Source: CAZGSG01 sp964528095 (GTDB lineage Bacteria; Bacteroidota; Bacteroidia; Chitinophagales; Chitinophagaceae). From it: a stretch of 14,871 nt of DNA. The stretch covers positions 1 to 14,871 of the forward strand of contig CAZGSG010000134.1 of the NCBI GenBank assembly GCA_964528095.1, read 5' to 3'. The position numbers were made by a program, and so were the translations under genes. The notes under the pieces are model-generated. The model had not been told where the DNA came from. It searched no databases and was given only the letters and a program-made list of their open reading frames with translations. Shown here one piece after another: positions 7,275-14,871 of this stretch; position 1 is the first letter of the stretch; each line of letters begins with the position of its first letter.

Positions 7275-8495
7275 CTAGTCAAATGTCTCCGTATAATCTA
7301 TGTCTTTATCAAATGTTTCTTTTATCCCGCTGAGCGCCCAGCACGCGAGCCCGAATAAGATCAATCCTACTATTGCAGCTCCTGTGATCATGGAACCTGT
7401 CCATTTGGTGAATAAATGGAAAAGGATGGTGGATGGCACCAATGCGCCCCTGGCGAAATTCGGCGCTGTTGTAGTTACTGTCGCCCTGATATTTGTACCA
7501 AACTGCTCGGTAGAGATCGTCATAAAGATCACCCAGTATCCTACTGAAAAACCCAGCAATCCGCAAAGCGGGTAGAACCATGTTAAACTAATACCCGAAC
7601 CAAAAAGATACACTCCTGTTGTAATGATCGCTAAACCAAGAAAGCCTGCTACCACTTTTATACGGCTTCTGAGCAATTGACTGATCAGGCCACTCACTAC
7701 ATCGCCCAGCGCCATTCCTCCATAACACCAGGCAATGGCCAGTCCTCCGCTGATCTCTCCTTCCACACCTAACAGTCTGCCAAACTCCGGAGATAATGTA
7801 ACCAATATACCAACAACAAACCATAAAGGCACACCGATCAATATACAGCGCAGGTATTTAAAAATATTTTTTCGTGAACGGAACAGTCCTAAAAAATCAC
7901 CTTTGTTCGCAGCCGTCTTGATCTGTGTGAACATTCCTGATTCGGCCACTCCTATACGTAATAACAATAATAAAAGTCCCAGCCCGCCACCAATAAAAAA
8001 TGAAGTGCGCCAGTGAAACAGGTCTGATACAAAGTAGGCTGCCACTGCGCCGGATATGCCAACAGATGCAACCAGGGTTGTAGCATATCCCCGTTTCCCT
8101 TTCGGCATTAGTTCCGCTACCAGGGTAATACCAGCGCCAAGTTCACCGGCAAGTCCCAGTCCCGCTATAAAACGCCAGGTGGCATAGCCGGTTACACTAT
8201 TCGTAAATCCATTGGCCACATTGGCCAGCGAATACAACAGGATGGAACCAAACAATACGGAAAGCCTTCCTTTTTTATCACCCAGCATTCCCCAGGCAAT
8301 ACCACCGATCAGCATGCCGATCATTTGTATATCTAATAAAAGAATGCCTGTATCGGTAAGTTCCTGTCCTTTTAATCCAAGGTCTTTTAAGCTCGACACC
8401 CGGATAATGCTGAACAACAACAAATCATAAATATCAACGAAATATCCAAGTGCCGCTACAGTAATAGCGGTAATCAGTTTTGTTTTATGCGACAT
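7275..8495 (-). CDS. MFS transporter (metabolite:H+ symporter-like)
   Basis: Inner-membrane major facilitator superfamily transporter, 406 residues, a usual size for 12 helices. Seen: helix 1 with acidic residues (GYFVDIYDLLLFSI, residues 17-30) as in the metabolite:H+ symporter branch, motif A GDKKGR at 72-77 in the helix 2-3 loop, WRFIAGLGLAGELGAGITLVAE near helix 4 (another MHS-like feature), an SRKN-containing central loop, and an acidic C-terminal tail (DKDIDYTETFD). It starts 17 nt after the DapA-like lyase stop, so it is almost certainly cotranscribed. Import of a sugar acid or similar small acid destined for that lyase is the simplest proposal. The substrate is inferred from context only. 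Confidence 0.9.
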   Translation of the reverse strand: MSHKTKLITAITVAALGYFVDIYDLLLFSIIRVSSLKDLGLKGQELTDTGILLLDIQMIGMLIGGIAWGMLGDKKGRLSVLFGSILLYSLANVANGFTNSVTGYATWRFIAGLGLAGELGAGITLVAELMPKGKRGYATTLVASVGISGAVAAYFVSDLFHWRTSFFIGGGLGLLLLLLRIGVAESGMFTQIKTAANKGDFLGLFRSRKNIFKYLRCILIGVPLWFVVGILVTLSPEFGRLLGVEGEISGGLAIAWCYGGMALGDVVSGLISQLLRSRIKVVAGFLGLAIITTGVYLFGSGISLTWFYPLCGLLGFSVGYWVIFMTISTEQFGTNIRATVTTTAPNFARGALVPSTILFHLFTKWTGSMITGAAIVGLILFGLACWALSGIKETFDKDIDYTETFD

Positions 8496-8512
8496 ATTTA
8501 CCCAGCTTATTT

Positions 8513-9424
8513 TTATAATCCGTTTTCAATTCTTTTTTCGAGCGCGATGATCTTTTCGATCAGTGTGTCTGCCAAAGACATATGAACAGCATCAAAATCA
8601 AGTATCGGTTTTCTTACGTTGGCGGTAGCATACATGCCCTGCTTATGTAATAACCGTTTAAAGAAATGAACGGATATATCGAGATGTTGATTGGAAAAAG
8701 CCAGTACCGGCAACATTTCCAGGAACAATTTTTCTGCCGCAGCATGATTACCCGCAGCATACTCACGATAGATCTTTGTATACGTAAAATGCATGCCGGT
8801 AGGCATAAATGCATGTACGCCACGTTGCAACCCTTCGATCATTTGTGATACAGCCCAGCCACCGCTTACATGTAACCTGCCATCGGTGAGCTTTAATATT
8901 CTTGAATATTTTATGCCTGCCGGGATCGTTTCTACTTTTAAACAGCGGAACGCCGGCACCTCATCAAATAACTTACAGACCAGTTCATCAGGTAAACCAT
9001 AACCTGAGGCATCCCAATCCTGTAACATGATCACCTGGGGTTGAAGTTCTGCCAGCTGCATGAACTGAGCATAGAACTGGTCTTCCCCTGTATAGGGTAT
9101 TTGAAATAATACATGTTTACAACCCCGGTCAATATATAACCGAAGTAAGTTTTTCGCTTTCACCGGGTCTGTTTCACCTGCACCGGCGATCACCGGTACT
9201 TTACCATCTACTTCTTCCAGTACCGTATCAACCAGGCAAAGACGTTCATCTGCCGTCAGCTTATATACTTCTGCCGCCATAGCAGGCACCAGGAATCCCG
9301 CCACGCCTGCTTTTAACGCAGCACGTACATTTTGACGTAAGCCGTTTATATCAAGACTATCATCTTTATTGAATGGCGTGTTCAGTACGGTAACGATACC
9401 AAATAAGGGATAGAGTTGTTTCAT
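8513..9424 (-). CDS. DapA/NanA-superfamily aldolase or dehydratase with atypical active-site motifs
   Basis: Cytoplasmic class I (Schiff-base) lyase of the dihydrodipicolinate synthase/N-acetylneuraminate lyase superfamily, 303 residues, the normal (beta/alpha)8-barrel length. The Schiff-base lysine is probably Lys163 in CLKVETIPAG. N-terminal barrel strand: FGIVTVLNTPFN. Two hallmark motifs are changed. The GTTGE/GSTGE loop reads AMAAE (residues 48-52), and the YNxP catalytic-tyrosine strand reads VIMLQDWDASGYG (from 131), with Leu134 at the tyrosine position by my hand alignment. It is therefore unlikely to be DapA or a true sialic acid lyase. A keto-deoxy sugar acid aldolase or dehydratase is possible. 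Its ATG lies 3 nt after the stop of the FAD oxidoreductase gene and the MFS gene follows 17 nt later, so the three probably form one functional unit. Confidence 0.87.
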   Translation of the reverse strand: MKQLYPLFGIVTVLNTPFNKDDSLDINGLRQNVRAALKAGVAGFLVPAMAAEVYKLTADERLCLVDTVLEEVDGKVPVIAGAGETDPVKAKNLLRLYIDRGCKHVLFQIPYTGEDQFYAQFMQLAELQPQVIMLQDWDASGYGLPDELVCKLFDEVPAFRCLKVETIPAGIKYSRILKLTDGRLHVSGGWAVSQMIEGLQRGVHAFMPTGMHFTYTKIYREYAAGNHAAAEKLFLEMLPVLAFSNQHLDISVHFFKRLLHKQGMYATANVRKPILDFDAVHMSLADTLIEKIIALEKRIENGL

Positions 9425-9427
9425 GAA

Positions 9428-11434
9428 TTAGCTTTTTGCAACTCCTCCTGATTTTCTGGTACTGAAATACAGTTCGTAATAAAGTATGCAGGCTTCTCCA
9501 CGAAGTATAGCATCACCATCGCTACGGCTGGTATATAGAAATCCGTTTGCTTCGAGTAATTGTTGATTTTCTTTTGCATGCCCGCCGCTGAGTGTGTCTT
9601 TAAATTGTTTGATACTTACACTGCCTGAAGAAGGAACTGACAGTTCGCTTTCTTTTATACCAGCCAGCTTATTGAATTGCTGATGCCAGTTGCGCCAGGT
9701 TTCAACGGAGAGCGGTTCACGCAAGCCGGCTTTATATCCATCAAAAAAACCTTTTGTGCCCAGGAACTGCATTGCTTTATAGGCTTTGTCGCCAACCGGC
9801 AGATCATCTACATAGGTGAGCACCTGGTTATACTCAAGCAATTTTTGCTGAAGCAGGTCCATAGGCACATCACCTACTGTTGTTTTTTCCCGCAAGGCCA
9901 TCCACGCCGCTGTGCCTGCTACCTGTCCAAGACCCATCCACAAAGGTTCCATTCTTACTGTAGAATAAGCTACATGCGTGGTAGACACCGCTACCGGCAC
10001 AATCAATCCTTTGATCTTTTCAGGTATCAGTATGCGATAAGGTATCTGGTAGGGCGAGATCGGCAACAAACCTATATACCCTTCCAGCACTTTTCTATCC
10101 GCGGAAGCTTCTTTTGAAACAGGGAAACTATCTATCGGAAATTCCCCTGCAATGATACTGTCAGGGAATATATTATTACGGCCCGACTCTTTAAATTTCA
10201 CATCATTCTCATTGAGCATATACCTCCCTTTTAACCGGCGGCCTTCCCGTACATAGAGCTGCCAGGGAAAATGCCCGTTGTCTTTAAACTCATCCAATGG
10301 CAGATGGTATTGATTGGCCAGTTTGCGATGTGCTTCCGGTATCTCCGGATCATTCTGCACAAAATATAATAATCCAAGTGTAAGATTACGATGGTGCTGA
10401 AATACTTTTTCACGCTGTTGCCAGTCAGCTTCTACATAATTGGTGTTTTCTTCCGGGAAAGGAAAACCCAGCGGGCGGGGATTGATGTTCACATCATATT
10501 TCCTGTTGGGTATCTCCGCAAAAGAAAATGCACGCACCATGGTATTGAAATGCGCCGCATAGTATCCATGTCCTTCCCTGAATACTTTTGGTCCTGCCAG
10601 TCTTCCTTCTTTCAAATCATCAAAATAACGCGCGTACCTGTTACGATCGTAATCTTCAGGTGGTGCTGTCAGTTTATAACTGTTTGCCGGGTCATCTGTC
10701 AGGCATAAACGATAGGTATAGGCTGGTAATTTTTTATCGGCTTCTCCTGTGCTTCCTGCAAGGAACACTTTATCGTTATAGTCAAAAAAGATCTTGCCGG
10801 CATGTTCTTCTTTCAATTCATCCTTCCCTTCTCTTCCTAATGCAAATGCTGCTCCCGCCAGTGCGTATACATCACCCTCATAGGTTGCATCTATAAACAC
10901 GGTTGCTTTTATAGGTACTATTTCATTTTTTTTACGGTCCTTTAGTCTTACTTCTGTTACTGTATCCCCGTCAACGATCACTTTTTCAATCTGGTGGTTT
11001 ACCAGCAGGTGAATATTCTTTTCGCCGCCGATCATCTGGTTAAACACCTGTTCCGCTACAGAAGGCTCATAATAATACCCTTCTTTGCATTTTACCACTT
11101 CATTTGAATCCGCGCCATATTTATCAACATAATATTGTTTGATGCGTTTGGTGAATTCTTTGAAGAGGCCCGCTATCGCGTCCTTGTTCTCTATATCGCT
11201 TTTACCGAGGCCACTGGTAGACATACCACCGATATGTCCATGATATTCCGTAAGCGTGACCATACTTCCCAGCCGCGCGGCAGCAATTGCGGCCATAATA
11301 CCTGCGGGAGTAGCGCCAATTACTACTACATCACTGTTAGCGCCCTTCGATCCGGCATTTACACAGGAAATAAGATTTGTTCCGTAAACAATCGAACCTA
11401 ATGCACCGAGTTTTATAAAATTTCTTCTTTTCAT
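9428..11434 (-). CDS. Exported FAD-dependent oxidoreductase (FAD_oxidored type) with Tat signal and lipobox
   Basis: Predicted FAD-dependent oxidoreductase acting outside the cytoplasm, 668 residues. The N-terminus MKRRNFIKLGALGS has a twin-arginine motif (Arg3-Arg4), and LISC with Cys24 fits a lipobox, so the folded flavoprotein may be Tat-exported and lipid-anchored. The FAD-binding Rossmann fold follows: SDVVVIGATPAGIMAAIAAA, with GATPAG at 40-45 as the GxGxxG variant and Glu63 at the end of strand 2. HIGGMSTSGLG at 67-77 is typical of the FAD_oxidored (PF12831-like) family. The segment IDATYEGDVYALAGA resembles the second FAD contact region. Proteins of this family are often annotated as FAD-dependent oxidoreductases near polysaccharide-degradation genes. 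Substrate unknown; oxidation of a sugar is inferred. It starts 41 nt after the sulfatase and ends 3 nt before the DapA-like gene. Confidence 0.88.
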   Translation of the reverse strand: MKRRNFIKLGALGSIVYGTNLISCVNAGSKGANSDVVVIGATPAGIMAAIAAARLGSMVTLTEYHGHIGGMSTSGLGKSDIENKDAIAGLFKEFTKRIKQYYVDKYGADSNEVVKCKEGYYYEPSVAEQVFNQMIGGEKNIHLLVNHQIEKVIVDGDTVTEVRLKDRKKNEIVPIKATVFIDATYEGDVYALAGAAFALGREGKDELKEEHAGKIFFDYNDKVFLAGSTGEADKKLPAYTYRLCLTDDPANSYKLTAPPEDYDRNRYARYFDDLKEGRLAGPKVFREGHGYYAAHFNTMVRAFSFAEIPNRKYDVNINPRPLGFPFPEENTNYVEADWQQREKVFQHHRNLTLGLLYFVQNDPEIPEAHRKLANQYHLPLDEFKDNGHFPWQLYVREGRRLKGRYMLNENDVKFKESGRNNIFPDSIIAGEFPIDSFPVSKEASADRKVLEGYIGLLPISPYQIPYRILIPEKIKGLIVPVAVSTTHVAYSTVRMEPLWMGLGQVAGTAAWMALREKTTVGDVPMDLLQQKLLEYNQVLTYVDDLPVGDKAYKAMQFLGTKGFFDGYKAGLREPLSVETWRNWHQQFNKLAGIKESELSVPSSGSVSIKQFKDTLSGGHAKENQQLLEANGFLYTSRSDGDAILRGEACILYYELYFSTRKSGGVAKS

Positions 11435-11475
11435 TATTTCGTTTTATCGTTCGCTATAAATTATTTGGTATGCTT

Positions 11476-12927
11476 TTATTTGACGGATATATTTCTCCAA
11501 CCTTTATCCAGTAATTGTTTCATTGCAGCAGTAAGTTGTTCGCTACCCTTTTTCTCTATTAAGTTATCATAGCCCAGTGGATCTTGAGTCACATTATACA
11601 ATTCCCTGTCCAGCACTTTACCGGTAGCCAACTCTATATATTGGTTATACCGGTAGGTAGCTGTTCTTACGGTATATCCCATGATCCGGTTGGAAGATCT
11701 TGGATAGCGGCTAAAGACGGCCTCTTTCCATTTACGTCCCGGGTCCTGCAGAAGCGGAACGATGCTCAATCCCTGTAAATGAGCAGGAACAGCTATTCCA
11801 CACAACTCAGTTAATGTAGCATACATGTCTACTGTTTCAACAAGGGCTGGTGTTTTTTGACCAGCTTTACTCATACCAGGTACAGATATGATCAATGGTA
11901 CGCGGGTAGCATCATCCGTCAGATCATTCTTTCCCCAAAGACCACGCTCACCAAGATGAATGCCGTGATCGGCCCATAAGACTATAATTGTATTTTTCGA
12001 CAGGCCAAGTGAATCAAGGGTGTATAGTAATCGCCCTATCTGTTGGTCGATATAACTTACAGAAGCATAATAGCCATGTATCACTTCTTTCATCTTCTCC
12101 AGGGAGAGCGGCCCTTTTTTTGGAATATCGGTATACGGTCGCATCTCTCCTTTGTCATCTGACCAGGCATAGCGCAGGGCCGCCTGCGCTGGTGTGCAGC
12201 CAGGAAAAGACCTGTCAGCAGGTACGGGAATAGTTTGCCTGTCATATAGATCCCAGTACTTTTTTGGCACTGAATAAGGAAGATGTGGTCGTTTGAATCC
12301 TACCGCTAACAGGAAGGGCGCATTTTTTATTTTACCCAGGGTTTCCATGGCCAATTGGGCTACCTGTCCGTCCTGGTACGCGTTATCAGGCGCTTCTACT
12401 CCTTCTGTTGCTGTTCCTTTTTCCATCCGGTCAATAAATCCACGCAAGCGATTGGTCGGTAATAAATATTCATCCCGTTTCGGAATATCCAGTAATTGCT
12501 CCGGCACAGACCATGATATATCATCCGGCTGTGCAGGGTGCGCATGACTTACAAGACCAATTGCCTGCGTGTAATAACCTTGTTGTTTGAATAACTGTGG
12601 AAAGGTAACGGCACCAGGTACAGCCTTTCTAAAATGTACATTTCCCGAAGTGATCTTTAATGTATCCGGTCTTAACCCTGTCATCAACGATGCCCTGGAA
12701 GGAGCACAGCTTGCTTCCTGGCAAAATGCATTCTCAAAAACAACACTTTGTTTGGCCAGCCGGTCGATATTGGGTGTTTTGGCAAACTTGTTACCATAGC
12801 ATGAGAGCATATTCGGTCTCAGGCCATCCACCGCAATGAACAGTACATTGTATTTTGTTTGCGCGCTCAACTGCAAAAAAACAACTGTATAAGTAATAAT
12901 AAAAAAAGACCGTTTAAACTTCCTCAT
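11476..12927 (-). CDS. Sulfatase, S1 family, iduronate-2-sulfatase-like, with altered active-site positions
   Basis: Exported S1 sulfatase-family protein, 483 residues from ATG 12927. I prefer this ATG over a TTG at 12939, which overlaps the previous stop, because MRKFKRSFFIITYTVVFLQLSAQ is a clean signal peptide. The formylglycine motif CAPSR is at 74-78, so Cys74 should be converted by a sulfatase-maturing enzyme. FKRPHLPY (from 211) and the metal pair Asp320-His321 in WADHGIHLGE are present, as is the later GKNDLTDDATRVPLI. Two usual residues differ. The N-terminal Asp-Asp metal pair reads Asp34-Gly35 (AVDGLRP), and the GK-x(2)-H segment that supplies a sulfate-binding lysine reads IGLVSH, with Leu124 in its place. 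Likely role: removing sulfate from a glycan, if still active. It follows the sialidase-like gene by 8 nt. Confidence 0.92.
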   Translation of the reverse strand: MRKFKRSFFIITYTVVFLQLSAQTKYNVLFIAVDGLRPNMLSCYGNKFAKTPNIDRLAKQSVVFENAFCQEASCAPSRASLMTGLRPDTLKITSGNVHFRKAVPGAVTFPQLFKQQGYYTQAIGLVSHAHPAQPDDISWSVPEQLLDIPKRDEYLLPTNRLRGFIDRMEKGTATEGVEAPDNAYQDGQVAQLAMETLGKIKNAPFLLAVGFKRPHLPYSVPKKYWDLYDRQTIPVPADRSFPGCTPAQAALRYAWSDDKGEMRPYTDIPKKGPLSLEKMKEVIHGYYASVSYIDQQIGRLLYTLDSLGLSKNTIIVLWADHGIHLGERGLWGKNDLTDDATRVPLIISVPGMSKAGQKTPALVETVDMYATLTELCGIAVPAHLQGLSIVPLLQDPGRKWKEAVFSRYPRSSNRIMGYTVRTATYRYNQYIELATGKVLDRELYNVTQDPLGYDNLIEKKGSEQLTAAMKQLLDKGWRNISVK

Positions 12928-12935
12928 GGTTTGTA

Positions 12936-14210
12936 TCAATTTTGCGGGATCATTTTTATACTATCGAGATCGGACAAACGCACTTTCATTACTTCCACCG
13001 ATTGCTTTTCTCCTGCAAATGCAATTAGAAGAAACCCATCATGCTCTATTACATGCGGATAATCAATATGTCTTCCGCCAGTCAGGTAATACATTTTATT
13101 GAAAACAATACCATCATCACTCAATGAGATCACCATTGGATCACGTTTAGCCGGGTTGGCATTTGATACCAGTACATATCGCCCGTCTTTTAAACGGGTA
13201 CTGCTGAATTTAGAACGCGCGTCCGGGAAATTGGTACGTACCGGTTTGCTCCAGGTGCGGCCATTATCTGATGAGAAAGAACGGAATAAAAAACCGCTTC
13301 CTTTATTATCACGGAACAGTGCGGCCAGGTTTCCATCGGGTAACATCCACCAACCTGGTTCTTCCGCTGTTAATTCATCTGCTGAACCGAGTACAGGATA
13401 AGATTGCCATTCAGTGATCTTATTTTGCCCGCCGATAAGAAACTCAACACCTGATTTTGTATAGTCGTATTTTCTTCTCGACATCATCCACTCACCGGTC
13501 GCTATTTTTTCCGGAGCAAAATTGTTGATGGCATTATCGAAGATCACACCAATGTCTTCCCATTTTTTATTGAGTGTGTCCAGGCGGTAGCCCCTGAGCT
13601 CAAGACCGGGCCCAAAAAAACCAGCAGCTTCATCCAATGATGCCAGTGCATATAATTGTCCATCACGCTCCCAGAAACCACGGGCGATATAACGAAAGCC
13701 TTTATCGGTGCGCGTACCATACCAGGATGCTTTTTCAGAACCGGCCGGTGGCGGTGTCATAAATTCAGGACTTGTCCAGTTCAACCCATCGGGGCTATTC
13801 GCATACTTCACCCGCTGGCCTACGCGATCTTCCACACCAGGACCATCACTCCACATCAACCAGTATTTACCAGCATAAAATGCGAGATAGTTATGTTGAT
13901 TCACTCCATTTGTTTGATGCACATCATTCACTACCCTGAAATTGCCGGGTACTCTTGGCAGTTTATCATAATCGATCTTATGTGTGTCCGTTGGTACCCA
14001 GTCACCCGCAAGCATTAGCGGTGACCCCGGATTTTTAACAGGGTCTGGCTTATCGATAACTACCTGCGCCGCTTGTTTACTTTGTTTGCTCTTTTTATTC
14101 TGCGCTGTTACAGGCAACATAAAAAGGCTCATGACAATTGTAAAAATGAGAGTTAAGCCTTGTTTGTTGACCTGTGGCTTTTTTACTTTACTGGATGACG
14201 AACTATTCAT
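12936..14210 (-). CDS. Exported Asp-box (BNR/sialidase-like) beta-propeller protein, copy 1
   Basis: Secreted propeller protein of 424 residues, commonly labelled exo-alpha-sialidase or BNR-repeat. A basic N-region is followed by LTLIFTIVMSLFMLPVTAQ (residues 19-37), a signal peptide with cleavage likely after AQ. One clear Asp-box is at 313-320 (SSDNGRTW), and degenerate ones are at about 139-145 (SPDGLNW) and 364-367 (SDDG). HNYLAFYAGKYWLMWSDG (106-123) and GRHIDYPHVIEHDGFLLIAF (379-398) are blade-like strands. I do not see the RIP motif or an obvious arginine triad of true sialidases, so a different glycosidase or lyase with a propeller fold (for example PL24/25 or GH145-like) is possible. 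It closely resembles the gene 27 nt upstream, indicating tandem duplication, and is followed by the sulfatase after 8 nt. Confidence 0.85.
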   Translation of the reverse strand: MNSSSSSKVKKPQVNKQGLTLIFTIVMSLFMLPVTAQNKKSKQSKQAAQVVIDKPDPVKNPGSPLMLAGDWVPTDTHKIDYDKLPRVPGNFRVVNDVHQTNGVNQHNYLAFYAGKYWLMWSDGPGVEDRVGQRVKYANSPDGLNWTSPEFMTPPPAGSEKASWYGTRTDKGFRYIARGFWERDGQLYALASLDEAAGFFGPGLELRGYRLDTLNKKWEDIGVIFDNAINNFAPEKIATGEWMMSRRKYDYTKSGVEFLIGGQNKITEWQSYPVLGSADELTAEEPGWWMLPDGNLAALFRDNKGSGFLFRSFSSDNGRTWSKPVRTNFPDARSKFSSTRLKDGRYVLVSNANPAKRDPMVISLSDDGIVFNKMYYLTGGRHIDYPHVIEHDGFLLIAFAGEKQSVEVMKVRLSDLDSIKMIPQN

Positions 14211-14237
14211 ACTTGTAATTTAACGGTGAATTAGAAT

Positions 14238-14871
14238 TTATTTTATTTCGAGCGGAGTAGAAGGCATTTTTATTTTATCGATTTCCTTTAAGCTCACCCG
14301 AATGACCTCCACACTTTGTTTGGCGCTTGCAAATGCGATGAACAGGTAACCGTCGTGCTCCATCACATCCGGATAGTCAATATGACGACCACCCACGATA
14401 TAGATCATCTTATTAAACACAATACCATCGTCGCTGACAGCAAGGGTCATGGGGTCGCGTTTTTTGGGATTGGGATTTGATACCAGCACATACCGGCCAT
14501 CTTTCAAACGCGTATCGCTGAATTTGGAAGCCGCATCCGGGAAATTTGTTTTCACCGGCTTACTCCATGTTCTGCCCATGTCGGAGGAAAACGATCTGTA
14601 TAAAAATCCACTCTTGCTATTATCCCTGTACAACGATAAAAGATTTTTGTCGGGCAATACCCACCAGCAGGGTTCTTCCGCTTTGAAGTCTGTACCCTCG
14701 TAGTCTACTACCGGCACAGATGTCCATTCATTGTAAGCTTTTGTAGCGCCATACAATAAATGAACGTTTTTCGAACTGTCACGTCTCGACATCATCCATT
14801 CTCCAGAAGGTAATTGCCGGGGTGGAAAATTATTCATCGCGTTATCATACACTACTCCCAGCTGGTTCCAG
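14238..14871 (-). CDS. Asp-box (sialidase-like) beta-propeller protein, copy 2, N-terminus cut by window edge
   Basis: C-terminal half of a paralogue of the next gene. The reading frame stays open to position 14871, where it encodes WNQLGVVYDNAMNN, collinear with WEDIGVIFDNAINN near residue 217 of copy 1. About 210 N-terminal residues, including any signal peptide, are therefore missing. One Asp-box SSDMGRTW is seen. Over the last 116 comparable residues I count about 89 identities with copy 1 and no gaps; similarity is lower in the stretch just before that. The shared stretches TRLKDGRYVLVSN, SDDGIVFNKM, GGRHIDYP and KQSVEV stand out. The stop is 27 nt before the copy 1 start, so the pair is cotranscribed. 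Activity is unknown for the same reasons as copy 1. Confidence 0.88.
   Translation of the reverse strand, partial: WNQLGVVYDNAMNNFPPRQLPSGEWMMSRRDSSKNVHLLYGATKAYNEWTSVPVVDYEGTDFKAEEPCWWVLPDKNLLSLYRDNSKSGFLYRSFSSDMGRTWSKPVKTNFPDAASKFSDTRLKDGRYVLVSNPNPKKRDPMTLAVSDDGIVFNKMIYIVGGRHIDYPDVMEHDGYLFIAFASAKQSVEVIRVSLKEIDKIKMPSTPLEIK

Noticed and set aside
8513..9424. Reading the DapA-like gene as NanA, making this a sialic acid catabolism locus with the sialidase-like genes
   Set aside because: The NanA GSTGE and YNxP motifs are absent, the propellers lack a RIP motif, and no NanK, NanE, NagA or NagB-type gene is present.
12928..12939. TTG start for the sulfatase overlapping the previous stop codon
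   Set aside because: An ATG four codons later gives a clean signal peptide (MRKFKRSFF...) and needs no overlap or rare start.
13000..14820. Possible mobile-element or recombination repeat behind the similar sequences near 13000-13500 and 14280-14820
   Set aside because: The similarity follows the reading frames and fits ordinary gene duplication; no transposase or terminal repeats are seen.

Overview
The window looks like part of a carbohydrate-utilisation region from a Bacteroidota genome, most likely Chitinophagaceae (Chitinophaga-like). The support for this is the mix of families (AraB-type kinase, FucI, sodium:solute symporter, VCBS-repeat protein, S1 sulfatase, Tat-signal FAD oxidoreductase), starts without clear Shine-Dalgarno sequences, A-rich sequence just before several start codons, and TAnnTTTG-type -7 boxes in the long gaps. 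The genus is inferred from protein style and was not tested. All ten genes are on the minus strand, so transcription runs from the right edge to the left edge. I see no tRNA, rRNA, CRISPR array, insertion sequence or phage gene.

Right block, about 14871 down to 7275, is a compact set of six genes. It holds two tandem, clearly paralogous Asp-box (sialidase-like) beta-propeller proteins, the first cut by the window edge. They are followed by an S1-type sulfatase with two altered active-site positions, a Tat-type and possibly lipid-anchored FAD-dependent oxidoreductase, a DapA/NanA-superfamily lyase lacking the usual substrate-binding motifs, and an MFS transporter. The gaps are 27, 8, 41, 3 and 17 nt, which suggests one operon. 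A plausible reading is that exported enzymes desulfate, cleave or oxidise a glycan-derived sugar, the MFS protein imports the product, and the DapA-like lyase cleaves or dehydrates it in the cytoplasm.

Middle, 7274 to 4812: a 259-nt gap with a hairpin and a -7-like box leads to an exported protein with nine VCBS/FG-GAP calcium-loop repeats. A 272-nt gap with two -7-like boxes then leads to a sodium:solute symporter.

Left block, 3236 to 1: a 144-nt gap containing two adjacent inverted repeats (a candidate repressor operator) precedes L-fucose isomerase. A strong hairpin then separates that gene from an AraB-type ribulokinase that runs off the left edge. FucI with AraB could route L-fucose, or D-arabinose through D-ribulose, into central metabolism, with the symporter as the likely importer.

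No SusC/SusD pair, regulator gene or aldolase for fuculose phosphate is present here, so the window is probably the interior of a larger locus. The items most worth a second look are the altered sulfatase, the atypical DapA-like lyase coupled to an exported FAD enzyme, and the palindromes before fucI.
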